From NCBI GenBank assembly GCA_946902875.1, contig OX336339.1:22537349-22601348 (forward strand): a DNA stretch of 64,000 nucleotides, in the 5' to 3' direction. Shown here piece by piece: positions 10,995-21,474 of this stretch. The notes beneath the pieces were generated by a model, which ran no database searches, was not told the DNA's origin, and was given only the letters and a program-made list of their open reading frames with translations. Source of the stretch: Nematopogon swammerdamellus (Eukaryota; Arthropoda; Insecta; Lepidoptera; Adelidae). Each line of letters begins with the position of its first letter. Within the stretch, counting starts at the first letter, position 1. Both the position numbers and the translations under genes were made by a program.

Positions 10995-11925
10995 GGTCTC
11001 CCCGGGCCTACTCGTCTGTCACCGGCTGGGGTGGAGGGCGGCAGCGTACTGCGTAGCATTCACCGAGCGTACTCCCGCTTAGTGTCTTGTATATTATTCA
11101 ACACTACTCTTTTATTAACTTCGATGCTTACGCTATTTATTAAACATGCTCTATAATGCCTCAGAGGCGTTCTACTTAAGCGCGTTGTAAATTTGCAATT
11201 CTCGCGTGTAGGATAAGGGTAAGTCGCCTTTACGCGGGCTTTACAGCTTTAGGCGATTGCCGACTGTTCGTTGTATTTGTTTCATTTAAGTACGCAGTCT
11301 AGAACGAAGAAAGTTCGGGACGAAAGAAAGACGAATAAAAGGGCGGCATAAAATTAGAAATATGGCAATAATAATTAATTAATAGGTTGTCTGTCTATCT
11401 AGGCTATCTACTTGTTACTGGAGCTGGAACTTCTGAACGGGTAATCATTTCAGTGAAACATTATATTGTAATGGCTAAAATAACCTACGCAGTAGCAAAC
11501 GATAAAAGATGAGCGAGTCGTACTTGCGGAGAGTTCTTGCAGGCAAAGAAATAAATATTCAGACGCATGCTCGAACACTGCAAACATTTTACCTTGCCAA
11601 CTATATTAGATCGGCATGCAGTCCATTTGCCGCAGACATGTACGTAATGGTATTTGTAGTTTGATAGAAAAGATAGAACATAATTTATTGCTACATAACC
11701 ATTTTATAATAAAAATAGCACAATGAATACAGGTACAAGAGGTAAAAAGGCGGTCTTATCCCTTGAAGAGATTTCTTACATCCAACATTTAGGTGTATTA
11801 AATGTGCAAATACAGGAATGTAGGTAGTAGCAAAGATAAGTGATGTGACACTTTTTAATTTAACTTTAAAAATATAAGTAGATTGTGCATTTCACTCACT
11901 TCTCCCATATTCAAAAAGGTTCGTT
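10995..11925. other. Intergenic upstream of the truncated LINE
   Basis: No ORF or repeat shared with the rest of the window. The LINE junction lies near 10940-10994. Nothing else recognised. Confidence 0.45.
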
Positions 11926-12003
11926 AGAATGAAATGCCTCACGGCATTAGGCTCGCCTATTGTGATTAATTTATATATATGTAAATTGGTGTTCAATAAA
12001 GAA
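11926..12003 (+). repeat. Probable LINE 3' end
   Basis: GGCATTAGGCTCGCCTATTGTG, then an AT-rich TTTATATATATGTAAAT spacer and GTGTTCAATAAAGAA. This layout, with AATAAAG just before the end, resembles 3' termini of lepidopteran non-LTR elements. A similar TGTGCAATAAAGAGT end occurs at 31255-31275. No coding part is attached. Confidence 0.45.
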
Positions 12004-12680
12004 CATATACTTCAACAACATGTTGATGGCCTTTCCAGATTATTTTATTTCTATGTTCGCAGGAAAGTGCGATTAGGTAGGTATCTCTCTGCCGAACCCC
12101 AGTCAAAAGCGAAAGAGGAGAGGCAATAAATGTGAAAACTGAAAGAGCATATTTGTACAAGGCCGAGGAAAAGGCGAGTCGCCGTTTCTCTCGCAATCAT
12201 CTTAAGTCCCTCCACGCATTCCGCTAACATTGTTTTTAATTTGAGTGACGTCGTGAGAAGCTATTTCGTAGCGATGCTCGCGTTGTAGGCTCGCTCGTAT
12301 AGCGCCGGTGCACTGAGCCGCGTCGTCACACTCCGAGAGTTTTATTAAAGCGTGCCTATAATAAAACTTGGCATGCATAATATTTTGAATTCATTCTATA
12401 ATGAAGTTGCAACTTTACTGTTACTAAAACAATTTTCAAATGCAGAAAAAAAATTACCTGGACAGACCGCTGTCTTGGAACTGTAGTTTTTTTGCTCCGC
12501 GCACTCGTACTCGAACACGTTTGGCTCCTATCTTAATTGTGCGATTCTCGTGATTTTTGCTTTAAATTATAGTGTAAACGTTTTTTGACATTTTGGATTT
12601 ATCTTGTGTGGGATTTCTCGACTATAGTCAAGCCATAGTCTCGAATTAAAATTGAACTTTTACAGCTTAAATAATTTATA

Positions 12681-12870
12681 ATATCAAACGAACTACTGAC
12701 ATTTTGGTCGATAGTTAATTTCAACACCTATTGTGTTACTTTTGTTATTTGACTATGTGTAATAATCTTTGAGAGATATTAAACGAACTACTGACATTTT
12801 GGTCGATAGTTAATTTCAACACCTATTGTGTTACTTTTGTTATTTGACTATGTGTAATAATCTTTGAGAT
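12681..12870. repeat. Two-copy 95-bp tandem duplication
   Basis: The block beginning AAACGAACTACTGACATTTT at 12686 is repeated at 12781 with almost no change, a period of 95 bp. The near identity points to a recent local duplication. No coding potential. Confidence 0.9.
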
Positions 12871-13672
12871 TTTTCAACTTTTAAAAACTAAGTCATTGGC
12901 GAAATCCGAAAAAAAATCGTAACTTTGATGACTCATCACATCTTAATATCAATAATATGTTAATTTTACACACGTCATTACTTGGCATTCTTCTTCGATT
13001 GTATATTATTTCGCTTTTATACTTTTCGCGATATAGTGATTCTCCCGGAACACGTTTTCGTTACGCTCAAGTTTCAGTGAATTTCAAGTTTGAGTAAGAC
13101 ATGTAATTTGATTACAGGTCAAATTATCATTTTCGAAAAAGAAAAAGGATGCGAAGGTTTAAAAAAACCGATAATGTGCGTAGGATTCATCGCGGCGACT
13201 GAATCGATGTTCGCGCGGAAAGCTCTTGCGCCGACCGGCTTATCCCTTGATCCAATCAAAGAGAAAAGCCCCGAACCACAATTTAAACCGCGCCACTTCC
13301 CAGCCCGACTCGCCGGATACAACGCTATCAAATGGAAGGGAGAGATAAGATTTGGAAAAAAGAAAAAGAAAAGGCTATTCGTGTTACGCCCCCTTCTTCT
13401 TTCACTTAGCGGCCATGAATGTATAATGTGGAGCACCTACCTCCGCGGTTCTCGCTGTCCGCCGGCTTCACCTGTATCGCTCGGTTCATCTGAAAAGAGA
13501 AAAAATAAATCGTGAAAGACACATTATTTTCCGTTCACATTTCTCGTTTAGAAACAAGTCTGTTATGAGCAAGGCGACCCCGTAATGGAACACTCGAATG
13601 ATTTCACCTATGAATCTGCTTCCTCGATATCCGGTAAATACTCCAACGAGTATCGCCCGAGACAGAAATATG
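12871..13672. other. Intergenic, nothing supported
   Basis: A 141-codon plus frame over 13090-13515 opens only with TTG, is rich in Lys/Arg/Ser and shows no domain, so it is not called. No repeat recognised. Confidence 0.45.
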
Positions 13673-13680
13673 ATTTAGAG

Positions 13681-14047
13681 CAGGGATGGGCAAACTACGG
13701 CCCGCGGGCCATCTCCGGCCCGCGAACGGTTGCATTCCGGCCACCAACCATCGACACAGAAGTACATACATTTATTTTAAAATTTTATTTTATTTTACTT
13801 GGTTACATTAATTAATAAATCTTAGTTATGGTTTTATATATTACCTTCAATAAATATAAATTATTTAGTGTACCATGTACACTGTACCTGATTCGAATAT
13901 CTATAAATATTCATATAATTTAATTTTGTATATAAGGTTATTTCGAAAAATATTATATTTCAATAAGAAAGAAATTCAAAAACCTGCCCCCCAATAGATT
14001 ATGTTTGTAAATATTGGTCCGCGTAGAAAAAAGTTTGCCCGCCCCTG
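13681..14047. mobile_element. hAT-type MITE, 367 bp, with 8-bp target duplication
   Basis: The ends are inverted: 5' CAGGGATGGGCAAACT and 3' AGTTTGCCCGCCCCTG (reverse complement CAGGGGCGGGCAAACT). Flanking 8-bp direct repeats ATTTAGAG lie at 13673-13680 and 14048-14055. The CAGGG termini and 8-bp duplication are the hallmark of hAT transposons. A CGGCCCGCGGGCC palindrome follows the 5' end. There is no transposase ORF, so the element is non-autonomous. Confidence 0.93.
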
Positions 14048-14055
14048 ATTTAGAG

Positions 14056-14537
14056 CAATATTGATGTGATTAAATTTTCAGACCTATTTCTGCGAATCGC
14101 TCCAATCTTACATTTCCAGTCGGTTCGAATGATTTAATTCCACCTCGTCGAAGAAATTAGAGTCCCTAATAATCTAGCAAATTATACCAATTTTCAATTT
14201 ATTCGATGTGGAGCAGAATCGCCTAACGAGCTTATTATGATTTATTCCTATTGCTTAGTCCGTCAGAGTTAATTTATTCCAAATAAAATGAATACGTGGC
14301 CTCCGCCGTCCCCGCCCCCGCCCCCGCCCTCGCCGTACATAATTTACTGATTGCCCAATTTTATGGTAACTTCTACGAACCGACCACGAGTTTGAGTTTG
14401 ACAGGGCGCAATAGGTTTAGGTGATTAGATGGACATCACATGACCATTAATACATAAGTAATACGGAAATATGACAATTATTATCTCTACTATTCAAACA
14501 CTCATTTATGATGTCTGTTTGTCAGCTCCAGTTTCTT
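14056..14537. other. Intergenic with a C-rich patch
   Basis: 14300-14335 is a CCCCCG-type run. No gene or recurring element seen. Confidence 0.45.
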
Positions 14538-15001
14538 TTTAGGATTCCGTACCTCAAAAGAGAGAGAAAAAAAAAACGGAACCCTTACAGAATCACTCTT
14601 GTGTCTGTCTGTCTGTTTGTCCGTCAGTCACAGCTTAGGTATTTTCTCCGAATTTACTGGACGAATGAAGTGAAATTTTTTACATCTATATTTAAATATA
14701 TTTTTTTATGACCCAATCACGGACGCATCACGCATAGCGTAAATGAACGAATGAAAGTTAATAAAACATTTTTTCAAGTGCATAATGTGACATCAATAAA
14801 AGTGGCTCGTTATAAGGAATACAAATATATAGATTCAAATGTATAGTTTAAAATTTAATAAAGAAAATATAGAAAAATCAACCATTCCCCGTTATCTCCG
14901 AAACTAATGAGTCTAAAATAAAAAATTAAAAATGCTATATCAGACCAAAATCTAAACGAAAAGTCTTAAAGTTATGACGTGAGTTCGACTCGCGCTTGAA
15001 C
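14538..15001 (-). repeat. Rep-B element, diverged antisense copy
   Basis: Opens AGGATTCCGTACCTCAAAAG followed by CGGAACCCTTACAG and a CTGT run. It then carries ATCTCCGAAACTAATGAGTC, shared with 27803-27825 and 62777-62800, and closes with GTGAGTTCGACTCGCGCTTG, the T-arm-like end of Rep-A/B. The interior is eroded. Confidence 0.6.
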
Positions 15002-15654
15002 GCTCTTAATTTTAATTTGATTTTATTTATTTATATACTTATAGATGGACGTAAATATTCTTAGGCATAGAGGCAGGTTGGTCTGTATGATTTGTGAATA
15101 GTTAAGAGTAATTTTTATGCGAGCGAAACATCTAGCAAAATTACAATGATTTCAAAGGGTGTAAATAAAAGGGATGTCGAGTATCCCGACTGGCGAAACA
15201 TACTAAACCGAGGTTGCGTCGTGTCGATGTACCTATTTCAAACTAATGTCCCGTGTTATTGGGAACGCTCGCTCGGAAATTGTCACCAATAATATTGATT
15301 CCCAATTTGTCCGCACGCTCGCCCCCTCGCCCCCCTCCCTCCTCCCTCTGAGGGATAGGCGCGCGGGGAGGGGGGTTGTAGCGTGGCGTGAGCGCATCCA
15401 ATAAGAACGTATTCGCGCCTAATGCACTCAAATTTGTCACGGGCGACCGAATTTCTGTATGCGGTTTTCCGGAATTTCGTCAGAATTGAATGGCATCTCC
15501 GATTTGGCTGTACGCCTCCCCGGTCGCTCGGGGTTGATAGTTACATTGCAAAATGGCGGCCGGGTTTGAGGCACGCGAGATGAAAGGTGGTAATGCGGTG
15601 CCGCTAAACGGCGGCGTTCGGAACCTGACGCAATATTTGAAAACTAATTTGAGT
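15002..15654. other. Intergenic with a GC-rich patch
   Basis: 15310-15400 is a strongly skewed C/G patch. No gene or known repeat seen. Confidence 0.4.
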
Positions 15655-15960
15655 TTTTAACCGACTTCTTAAAAAAAAGAGGTTATCAATTCGACCCTTA
15701 TGTATATAATATTGTTGCAATTGCACAATATCCGTATATGTTAGTCTATGTGGGCTTCTAAACAGGTGTGCCAAATTTCATAAGTGTATATGTGTTTGTA
15801 TGTATGTTTGTCCACGAATTTCTCGGAAACTAGAAATCGAATTGCCATAATTCTTAGGGAATAGTGCAAGACGTACGCAAGGGAATGCATTAGGTAAAGC
15901 CTGTAATGCTACTTAGATTAATTATTTATATAATAAATAATATGCAAGGGCAAACCCTTG
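15655..15960 (+). repeat. Dispersed repeat starting TTAACCGACTTC
   Basis: Begins TTTTTAACCGACTTCTTAAAAAAAAGAGG and continues TCAATTCGACCC, then TTTCTCGGAAACTAGAAATCGAATT. Related wording (CGACTTC/GAAGTCGGTT) recurs near 24555 and 26160-26340. The form resembles 3' regions of lepidopteran RTE-like LINEs. No protein-coding part is seen. Confidence 0.45.
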
Positions 15961-16500
15961 GATATTGATTCCCACTTAGAGAGGTGCGATTTTTTTTCTC
16001 AAATGTTTTAACTCGAAAATGAAATTAATTTTATATAGAAACCAAAAAAATTAAGAGTGAATATAAAATCTCAATCAATAGTGAGCTTAATGAATGTGGC
16101 TAGGTGAAGCGATCGCGGCGTAGCGGGGGAGGGGGGAGGGGGGAGGTAGGTCGGGGTCGCGGCGGGCTGAGATCCGCATCACATCTACATGATAATATCG
16201 CGGAGCCCCCTTCCACCTCGCCCCTCACCCCGCCCCACCTCGCTATCAGCTGACAGCTGACATTATTTGCCCGACTGAAAAACTCATAAACCCAGCGAAA
16301 TATTACGAATTACGTACCTGTGCGTTTGTGTCAGCCAAAAAATATTTGTGTCGGAGGCGATACACTTTCGAATATACATATATTTTCATTTACATCCATA
16401 CTGATCTACCTAGTACTGGCTGAACTATATTGAACATATATTTCATTGTGTACCAGGATAAGTATGTGACAGAAAGTGAACTAAATAATAAAAAAATAAA
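15961..16500. other. Intergenic with a GC-rich patch
   Basis: 16105-16250 is a GC-rich patch with GGGGAGG runs and a C-rich half, including the palindromic pair CAGCTGACAGCTGAC near 16247-16261. Nothing else recognised. Confidence 0.4.
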
Positions 16501-16876
16501 AAAAGGTCAATTGAGCCAGCGAGTTGGACTTGCGCACCGAGGTTTCCGTAACACCACACAATATATTTGTCTTATGTGTTTAAAAAAAAAACATGTAAGT
16601 ATATATTTTCTTTCATTCAGTTTGGGATCCTTAGCGCGAGTCCGACTTTGCACTATAATCACACCAAGTTTGATGCTTGCATGTGTTTTATACGATTATG
16701 TAAAGAAAACCATGTTTCTTGTATGGGGACCCTTTTTTTTATGGGAAGCACGACATAAAGAAACGTAATTTTTTAACGTTTTTGTTTTATTACAGTCCTA
16801 AAATACAGCCCTTTTAAAGGTAAGACGGATGGACAGACGGCGCAGGCTTAGTAATGTGGTCCCGTACGGAACCCTA
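16501..16876 (+). repeat. Rep-A element, diverged copy
   Basis: Starts AGGTCAATTGAGCCAGCGAGTTGGACTTGCGCACCGAGGTTTCCGTA in degenerate form. It holds TTTCTTGTATGGGGACCC, ACAGCCCTTTTAAAGG, a short GGACAGACGG tract and CGCAGGCTTAGTA, and ends CGTACGGAACCCTAACAA. One of the oldest-looking copies. Confidence 0.7.
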
Positions 16877-17524
16877 ACAATAATGTGACTCAGTCACGCA
16901 GGAACGAAGGACAAAGTTAGTGGCCATCAGTAGACTTATAACCTCTTGATAAAATCACTGCGAACATCAACTTATTGGAAAGTTTTAAATAATATACGAG
17001 GTAACGAAGTGAGGAGCTTCGAACAAATTCGATATTTATTTATGGAATTCTTTCTGTCGCGTCGCTCGATACATCCTCTACACCCTCTACTTAAGTGATC
17101 TATTCTTATCGACATATCTATCTACGTGGCGGCGTGTGGTGGCGTCCCTTATTTTGGGAGCTGTATTGTTGTAATGGGTAGTTTACGGTTTGTTGACCAG
17201 CTAGGTCGCTAGGACGACGTGGGGGCGGAGGGTGGGGGTGTCATCGCGAGGGGTGGCCGGCGAGTACTATCTGATGACAGAGCGCGCTCGTGCCGCCTGA
17301 CCATTCAAATTTTATCGGAGTGGACCGCTCGTCCTGTTGACTCGACAAACATGCTCCGACACCCTCGGTGATACTGCCCCTGTCGCCCTCGCGTCGCCCC
17401 CGCGCCGCCGCGTCGCACAGCCTACAATACAATGTTTATTTACGAGAAAATGATGTTAATAATTCGTAGGAAAACATGCAACTTGGATAATGTGTTCGTA
17501 CGAACACTTGTAGAGAAGTTACTT
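16877..17524. other. Intergenic with a GC-rich patch
   Basis: 17215-17410 is GC-rich; the minus ORF over it is Arg/Ala-rich chance coding. No gene seen. Confidence 0.4.
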
Positions 17525-17894
17525 AAAAAAACCGGCCATGTGCGAGTCGAACTCACGCCCTTCATGGCGTCTTTTATGAAATGCTTTTATAGTTAAAATT
17601 AATGATTAGTTAAAATGCTTCATACTGTTTTCGGTAGATGGCGCGCATACACTTTTTAGTTTCTTGTATGGGGACCCCCGTGAATTTTATACTTTTGATT
17701 ATTTTTATCATTGTTGTTATATCGGCCATAATAATATTCTGTGAAAATTTCAACGGGCTACCTATTACGGTTCAAGAGATACAGCCCTCGGACAGACAGA
17801 CGGACAGATAGACAGACAGACGGCGTAGGCTTAGTAATACGAACCCTAATTATAGGGGTTCCGTACTCGTAAGACGGATACGGAACCCTAATAA
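17525..17894 (+). repeat. Rep-A element, near-complete copy
   Basis: Opens AACCGGCCATGTGCGAGTCG and shows in order GTAGATGGCGCGCATACACTTT, ATGGGGACCCCCGTGAATTTT, TATCGGCCATAATAATATTC, a GGGCTACCTATTACGGTTCAAGAG block, ACAGCCCTCGGACAGACAG, GGCGTAGGCTTAGTAATA and GGATACGGAACCCTAATAA. It directly abuts SINE-1 at 17898. Confidence 0.85.
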
Positions 17895-17897
17895 TTA

Positions 17898-18290
17898 GTC
17901 AGCCTCAGTATAGCTCAGTGGTGCGACCGATTCGCTGTCATTCGTGATCATAAGCACACCTGGGCGCGGTTAGAACATGGATGGATGACCGTTCGAACGT
18001 TGGTGGCTGACTCCGGTTCGGATTCCATGTAAAACTGTAGGTTCGTTCCCTTCTTACATTACTAGGGGGTAGGGTTTAAACCGCCCGGGATGGTACCACC
18101 ACTGAATGAAAGATCGGTCGAAACGGCTATGTAAATAGTTAGTGTTTCCATCTAGTTCAGTGTAGCTGGCACGACCAAAGGGAAGCGTTGACATGGCACC
18201 AATTCACCAAGGTGTTATGGGCTGACATCACGGATTACAACATTCGTGATGTCGTGATGTGATGTAGCCAACCGTGTCATTTTCACATAA
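17898..18290 (+). repeat. SINE-1, full-length copy
   Basis: Head: tRNA-like A box TAGCTCAGTGG (17911-17921), then a segment at 17950-17991 resembling the 3' half of the 5S rRNA internal control region (TGGGCGCGGTTAGAAC, TGGATGGATGACCG), then a B-box-like GGTTCGGATTCC (18015-18026). The body carries ACTAGGGGGTAGGGTTTAAAC, CGGTCGAAACGGCTATGTAA and GACATGGCACC. The tail is GTAGCCAACCGTGTCATTTTCACATAA. SINEs are Pol III transcripts copied by LINE machinery; this one encodes nothing. Confidence 0.9.
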
Positions 18291-18548
18291 ACTGTATAGG
18301 TCCCTTCCCTTGCCCCTTACTAGGTGGTAGGCTCTAATTGTAGCCGACTGGGTTGGTATCACCGTACTGGATGTAAGATGGCCGCATAGCAGCCTCGGTT
18401 GTGTTCTCTAGTCCAGTATAGCCAGCAATCCAGGGAAGTCTCCGGTATGGCACCTACCTTCTCGGAGGTTGATATTGGCTGGTCGGAGCATGCGCTTTGG
18501 CCCCTCCGACTCAGCCACCCATACCGGATTACATAAAAAAAAAAGAAA
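18291..18548 (+). repeat. SINE-2 body without its head
   Basis: Matches 34520-34780 from AAACTGTA-GTCCCTT onward: CCCCTTACTAGGTGGTAGGC, GATGTAAGATGGCCGCATAG, CAGCAATCCAGGGAAGTC and CATGCGCTTTGGCCCCTCCG, ending CCGGATTACATAAAAAAAA. The tRNA-like head is missing and the copy is joined directly to the end of the preceding SINE-1. Confidence 0.88.
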
Positions 18549-18829
18549 ATACATCCCCACACGATTAATCACTACTGAAGTTATGAATATTTTTGAAATT
18601 CCATTGAGAGTAGGAAATAAAGAGTTTTATAAAATCTCAAGCTCATGGACCATAGTTAGACATATGGGTAATACACTAGCTGAGACCGTGGCTGCGTTTT
18701 TATCTACAATTTACGTACAGGACATCATTTTACAATTTTAGTACATGTATTGCTGATGATAGCTGTTCCGGTGGCTTCGATTCGTGGTATAGGCAAAGAC
18801 AACGGATCTCCATGTGCCACGATCCTGAC
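18549..18829. other. Short intergenic stretch, nothing recognised
   Basis: AT-rich and ORF-poor. The last 8 bases (18822-18829) are the left target duplication of the next element. Confidence 0.5.
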
Positions 18830-19206
18830 TCAGGGTTGCCAGATGTCCGGTTTTGGACCGGACAGTCCGGTTTTTGAGGCTTGTGTCCGGTCTCCAAAAT
18901 AATGAAAAACCGGACACCAAAACGTCCGGTTTTTCTTCATATAACGCAAATATTTACTTTTTCAGAAAATTTTAATACTAATATTACTGTGTTCTTCATT
19001 TCTCAGTAAGTTCGCAATCAATTCAACCCTTTTATGTATACTCTATCTCCCATCTATTTTCAAAAGTAAATGTCATGAAACATTTGGTACATAAAATCAA
19101 CTTTAATTTTGTAAGTACCTGAAAATGCTCGGTGACCTGAAAAGTCCAAGGCCCTTTGATGAAAAATGTCCGGTTTTTTCAACTGAACCATCTGGCAACC
19201 CTGAAA
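18830..19206. mobile_element. hAT-like MITE with GTCCGGTTTT subterminal repeats
   Basis: The ends are inverted: 5' TCAGGGTTGCCAGATG and 3' CATCTGGCAACCCTGA. The 8-mer ATCCTGAC flanks it at 18822-18829 and 19207-19214, with about 1 bp of slippage at the right end. Inside, GTCCGGTTTT and its complement occur several times near both ends, like the transposase-binding subterminal repeats of hAT elements. No ORF is present, so the element is non-autonomous. Confidence 0.87.
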
Positions 19207-19467
19207 TCCTGACACACCTCTGCCGCCTCGTCCACTCTCATAATACGCCCCTTTGAGCACATGCCCGATCTCGTCTAGGTACGTGGTCTATATATATCCT
19301 TAGATGTGCCGGAAATGCCGCATTCAATTGATTGAGTAGTTCTAGATGTAGAAACGAATATAGAATCGACAACAGTACATCGTTACAGATATTGTGCTTT
19401 ATTAGTTAGGATTAATAGGTAAATTATGTATTAATGTAACTCAATACCACCACCAATACCCATAACA

Positions 19468-19525
19468 CCGGTAGCCGTGGATGCTTTCCAACAAGTGCTT
19501 GTTGGAAAGCATCCACGGCTACCGG
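19468..19525. repeat. Perfect 28-bp inverted repeat, 2-nt spacer
   Basis: 19468-19495 is the exact reverse complement of 19498-19525, separated by TG. A second small palindrome, CGTTCGTGCGAACG, also with a TG centre, follows at 19528-19541. A DNA cruciform or an RNA hairpin is possible. It is not a Rho-independent terminator context in a eukaryote. Confidence 0.93.
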
Positions 19526-19586
19526 CACGTTCGTGCGAACGTTCATCACGATTCTTCAAACGCATATTATATTCCGTCCGTCCGTG

Positions 19587-19661
19587 TGGGGCCGGTACTT
19601 TAAAAGAATAGCCCCACTGCATCTCTCCCCGTGTATGTCGTAAAGGGCGACTAAGGGATAT
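19587..19661 (+). repeat. Fragment of the CTGCATCTCTCCCC family
   Basis: GTGGGGCCGGTACTTTAAAAG, CCCCACTGCATCTCTCCCC and GTCGTAAAGGGCGACTAAGGG match 6766-6842 closely. It ends exactly where a headless SINE-1 body begins. Confidence 0.75.
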
Positions 19662-19906
19662 GACTCCCTTCTTATATTACTATGTAGGTGGTAGGGTTTA
19701 ACCCGCCCGGGTTGGTACCACCGCACTGAATGAAAGGCCGGTCGAAACGGCTATGTAAATAGTTTGCGTTTTCCGTCCAGTTCAGTGTAGCCGGCACGAC
19801 CGAAGGGAAGCACTGACGTGGCACCAAGTTCACTCGGAGTTATGGGCTAACATCACGGATGTTGTAGGTGATGTAGCCAACCGTGTAAGTTTCCATAACA
19901 AAAAAG
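19662..19906 (+). repeat. SINE-1 body without its head
   Basis: Starts at the head-body junction (GACTCCCTTCTTATATTAC). It has the body marks GTGGTAGGGTTTAACCCGCCC, GGTACCACCGCACTGAATGA, CGGTCGAAACGGCTATGTAA and AGGGAAGCACTGACGTGGCA, and ends GTAAGTTTCCATAACAAAAAA. Confidence 0.88.
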
Positions 19907-21408
19907 TCAACATGAGCGTTGCCAAAGTTTTCCACATTAAGACATTAGTAACTACAAAAATCCATTTTTTATCGTTTAAGCTCTGACACGCCTTTGTCTA
20001 TTTGCACGTAGGCGGCCGACCTAAGCGCACCGCTCTGTATACAATAAATCAAGCCGGCGGACACTTTGTACCGATCTGGATATGAATCTACACGTGTACG
20101 TTTAATTGAGGGTATTTAGTTAACAAACAAGCGGACGCGGAGCGCCGCCGTCGCGACGCCTCGCCGGCGTCGCGTGCGATCGCGCCGCGACATTTGTCAT
20201 ACTACGTGACGACGCATGACTGACGAAATATTAACTTAGCACTGAATAAAAATATACAACGAAACGCAACACGGTAGCGGTAGTTCGATTCCAAGTTTGG
20301 CACGACGACGACGCGAACGGTATCTGTCCGTACCGGCACGCAAATAACTAAAAACTTTTTCTGCTCTCTTCATTGTTTTATATGCTTAATTACTAATTTT
20401 CGCCTCCTTTTTGGAGGTAATTTGTATGCCCCCCCCCCCCCCCCACTAAACGGCCCCCTCCTCGTTGGGTTCATAAATCGATACACCAAGCGCCGTCCCT
20501 CCCTCCGCACCCCCCCCCCCCCCCCTCGCCGCCACCTGCCAGTATCTATACCCACCCCGAAGAAAGTTAACTGGTAATTAGTTTTTATGGAGGCGCGACA
20601 TGTGGCATTGTTACACCTACAAGTAGGTGTGTAATGATGCCTATGGACACTCTGTGATTCACGGAGATTGCGAATGCCATGAAGGTTTCGTTCATATCGG
20701 GTGACCGCTATCCTAGCGCTATACGTGAAAGCAACACAAAGCAGCAAAACAACTAACTACATTCATATTTTTTATGTACTGTGTCTACGGTCACTGATAC
20801 TCGTGCTGATGCGGCTGCTCGAAACTCGAAATTAGTTTGAACGACTCACTTGAATAACGAAAGCCAAAATTTTAATATATTGGCCCCCTATATCGGCCAA
20901 TAACTTCTTGCTGGGCAGCTGACTGAACGCAGGTACATCGTTTAATTAGAGTGCAGTGTCGTTCTAGATACCCACCCACATAGAGAACGCGATACGATTT
21001 TTCATCATACCAAGGTTGGAATGGAGCGACAGGTCAATCTGAGGGAGTGCCATTTGCAATTTGCTCGACGTTTTCACAATGGCTGCTGCCCCATATACCA
21101 CTAGGTCATGCATGCGTCGTGCCCCGTGTACGACAGTTTTAGTCAACTAATTGACAGGTGCCAATTCGATGCCATTCTATTCTGTCGGAGGAGTCTCTCT
21201 TTCTATCTTATCTGGAAAAATAATCGAATCAAATAATGTGGGTAGTCCCGGAGTAGTTTCAGATGAACTTATTATTGTACATGTCTGTATGAATCTGTTG
21301 TTTTGTTGTTTGTCTGTTGATCTAGTCTACGATTATTCTCTCTTAATTAAAACCACTTAGTATGTTTTAAAAGTTAGAACTAAAACATCAAAAGACAGGT
21401 TTAGCCAG
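19907..21408. other. Intergenic with GC-rich and poly-C patches
   Basis: 20120-20200 is GC-rich. Poly-C runs lie at 20429-20444 and 20509-20526. The 125-codon minus ORF over 20370-20747 is driven by these runs (Gly/Arg repeats) and is not called. No gene seen. Confidence 0.45.
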
Positions 21409-21474
21409 AGCCCGACTGTCATTGTTTCCCTCTACGGAGACGGTCTCCGTAGAGAGAGACAATGATAGTCGGCT
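21409..21474. repeat. Hairpin-forming inverted repeat, about 32-bp arms
   Basis: 21409-21440 (ending TCTACGGAGA) pairs with 21444-21474 (starting TCTCCGTAGAGAGAG) with only a few mismatches and a 3-nt centre. The outermost bases AGCC/GGCT also pair. It may be a small foldback MITE; no other copy lies in the window. Confidence 0.8.

Noticed and set aside
13090..13515. 141-codon plus-strand ORF
   Set aside because: It opens only with TTG, has no recognisable domain and sits in repeat-rich DNA; a chance ORF is likelier.
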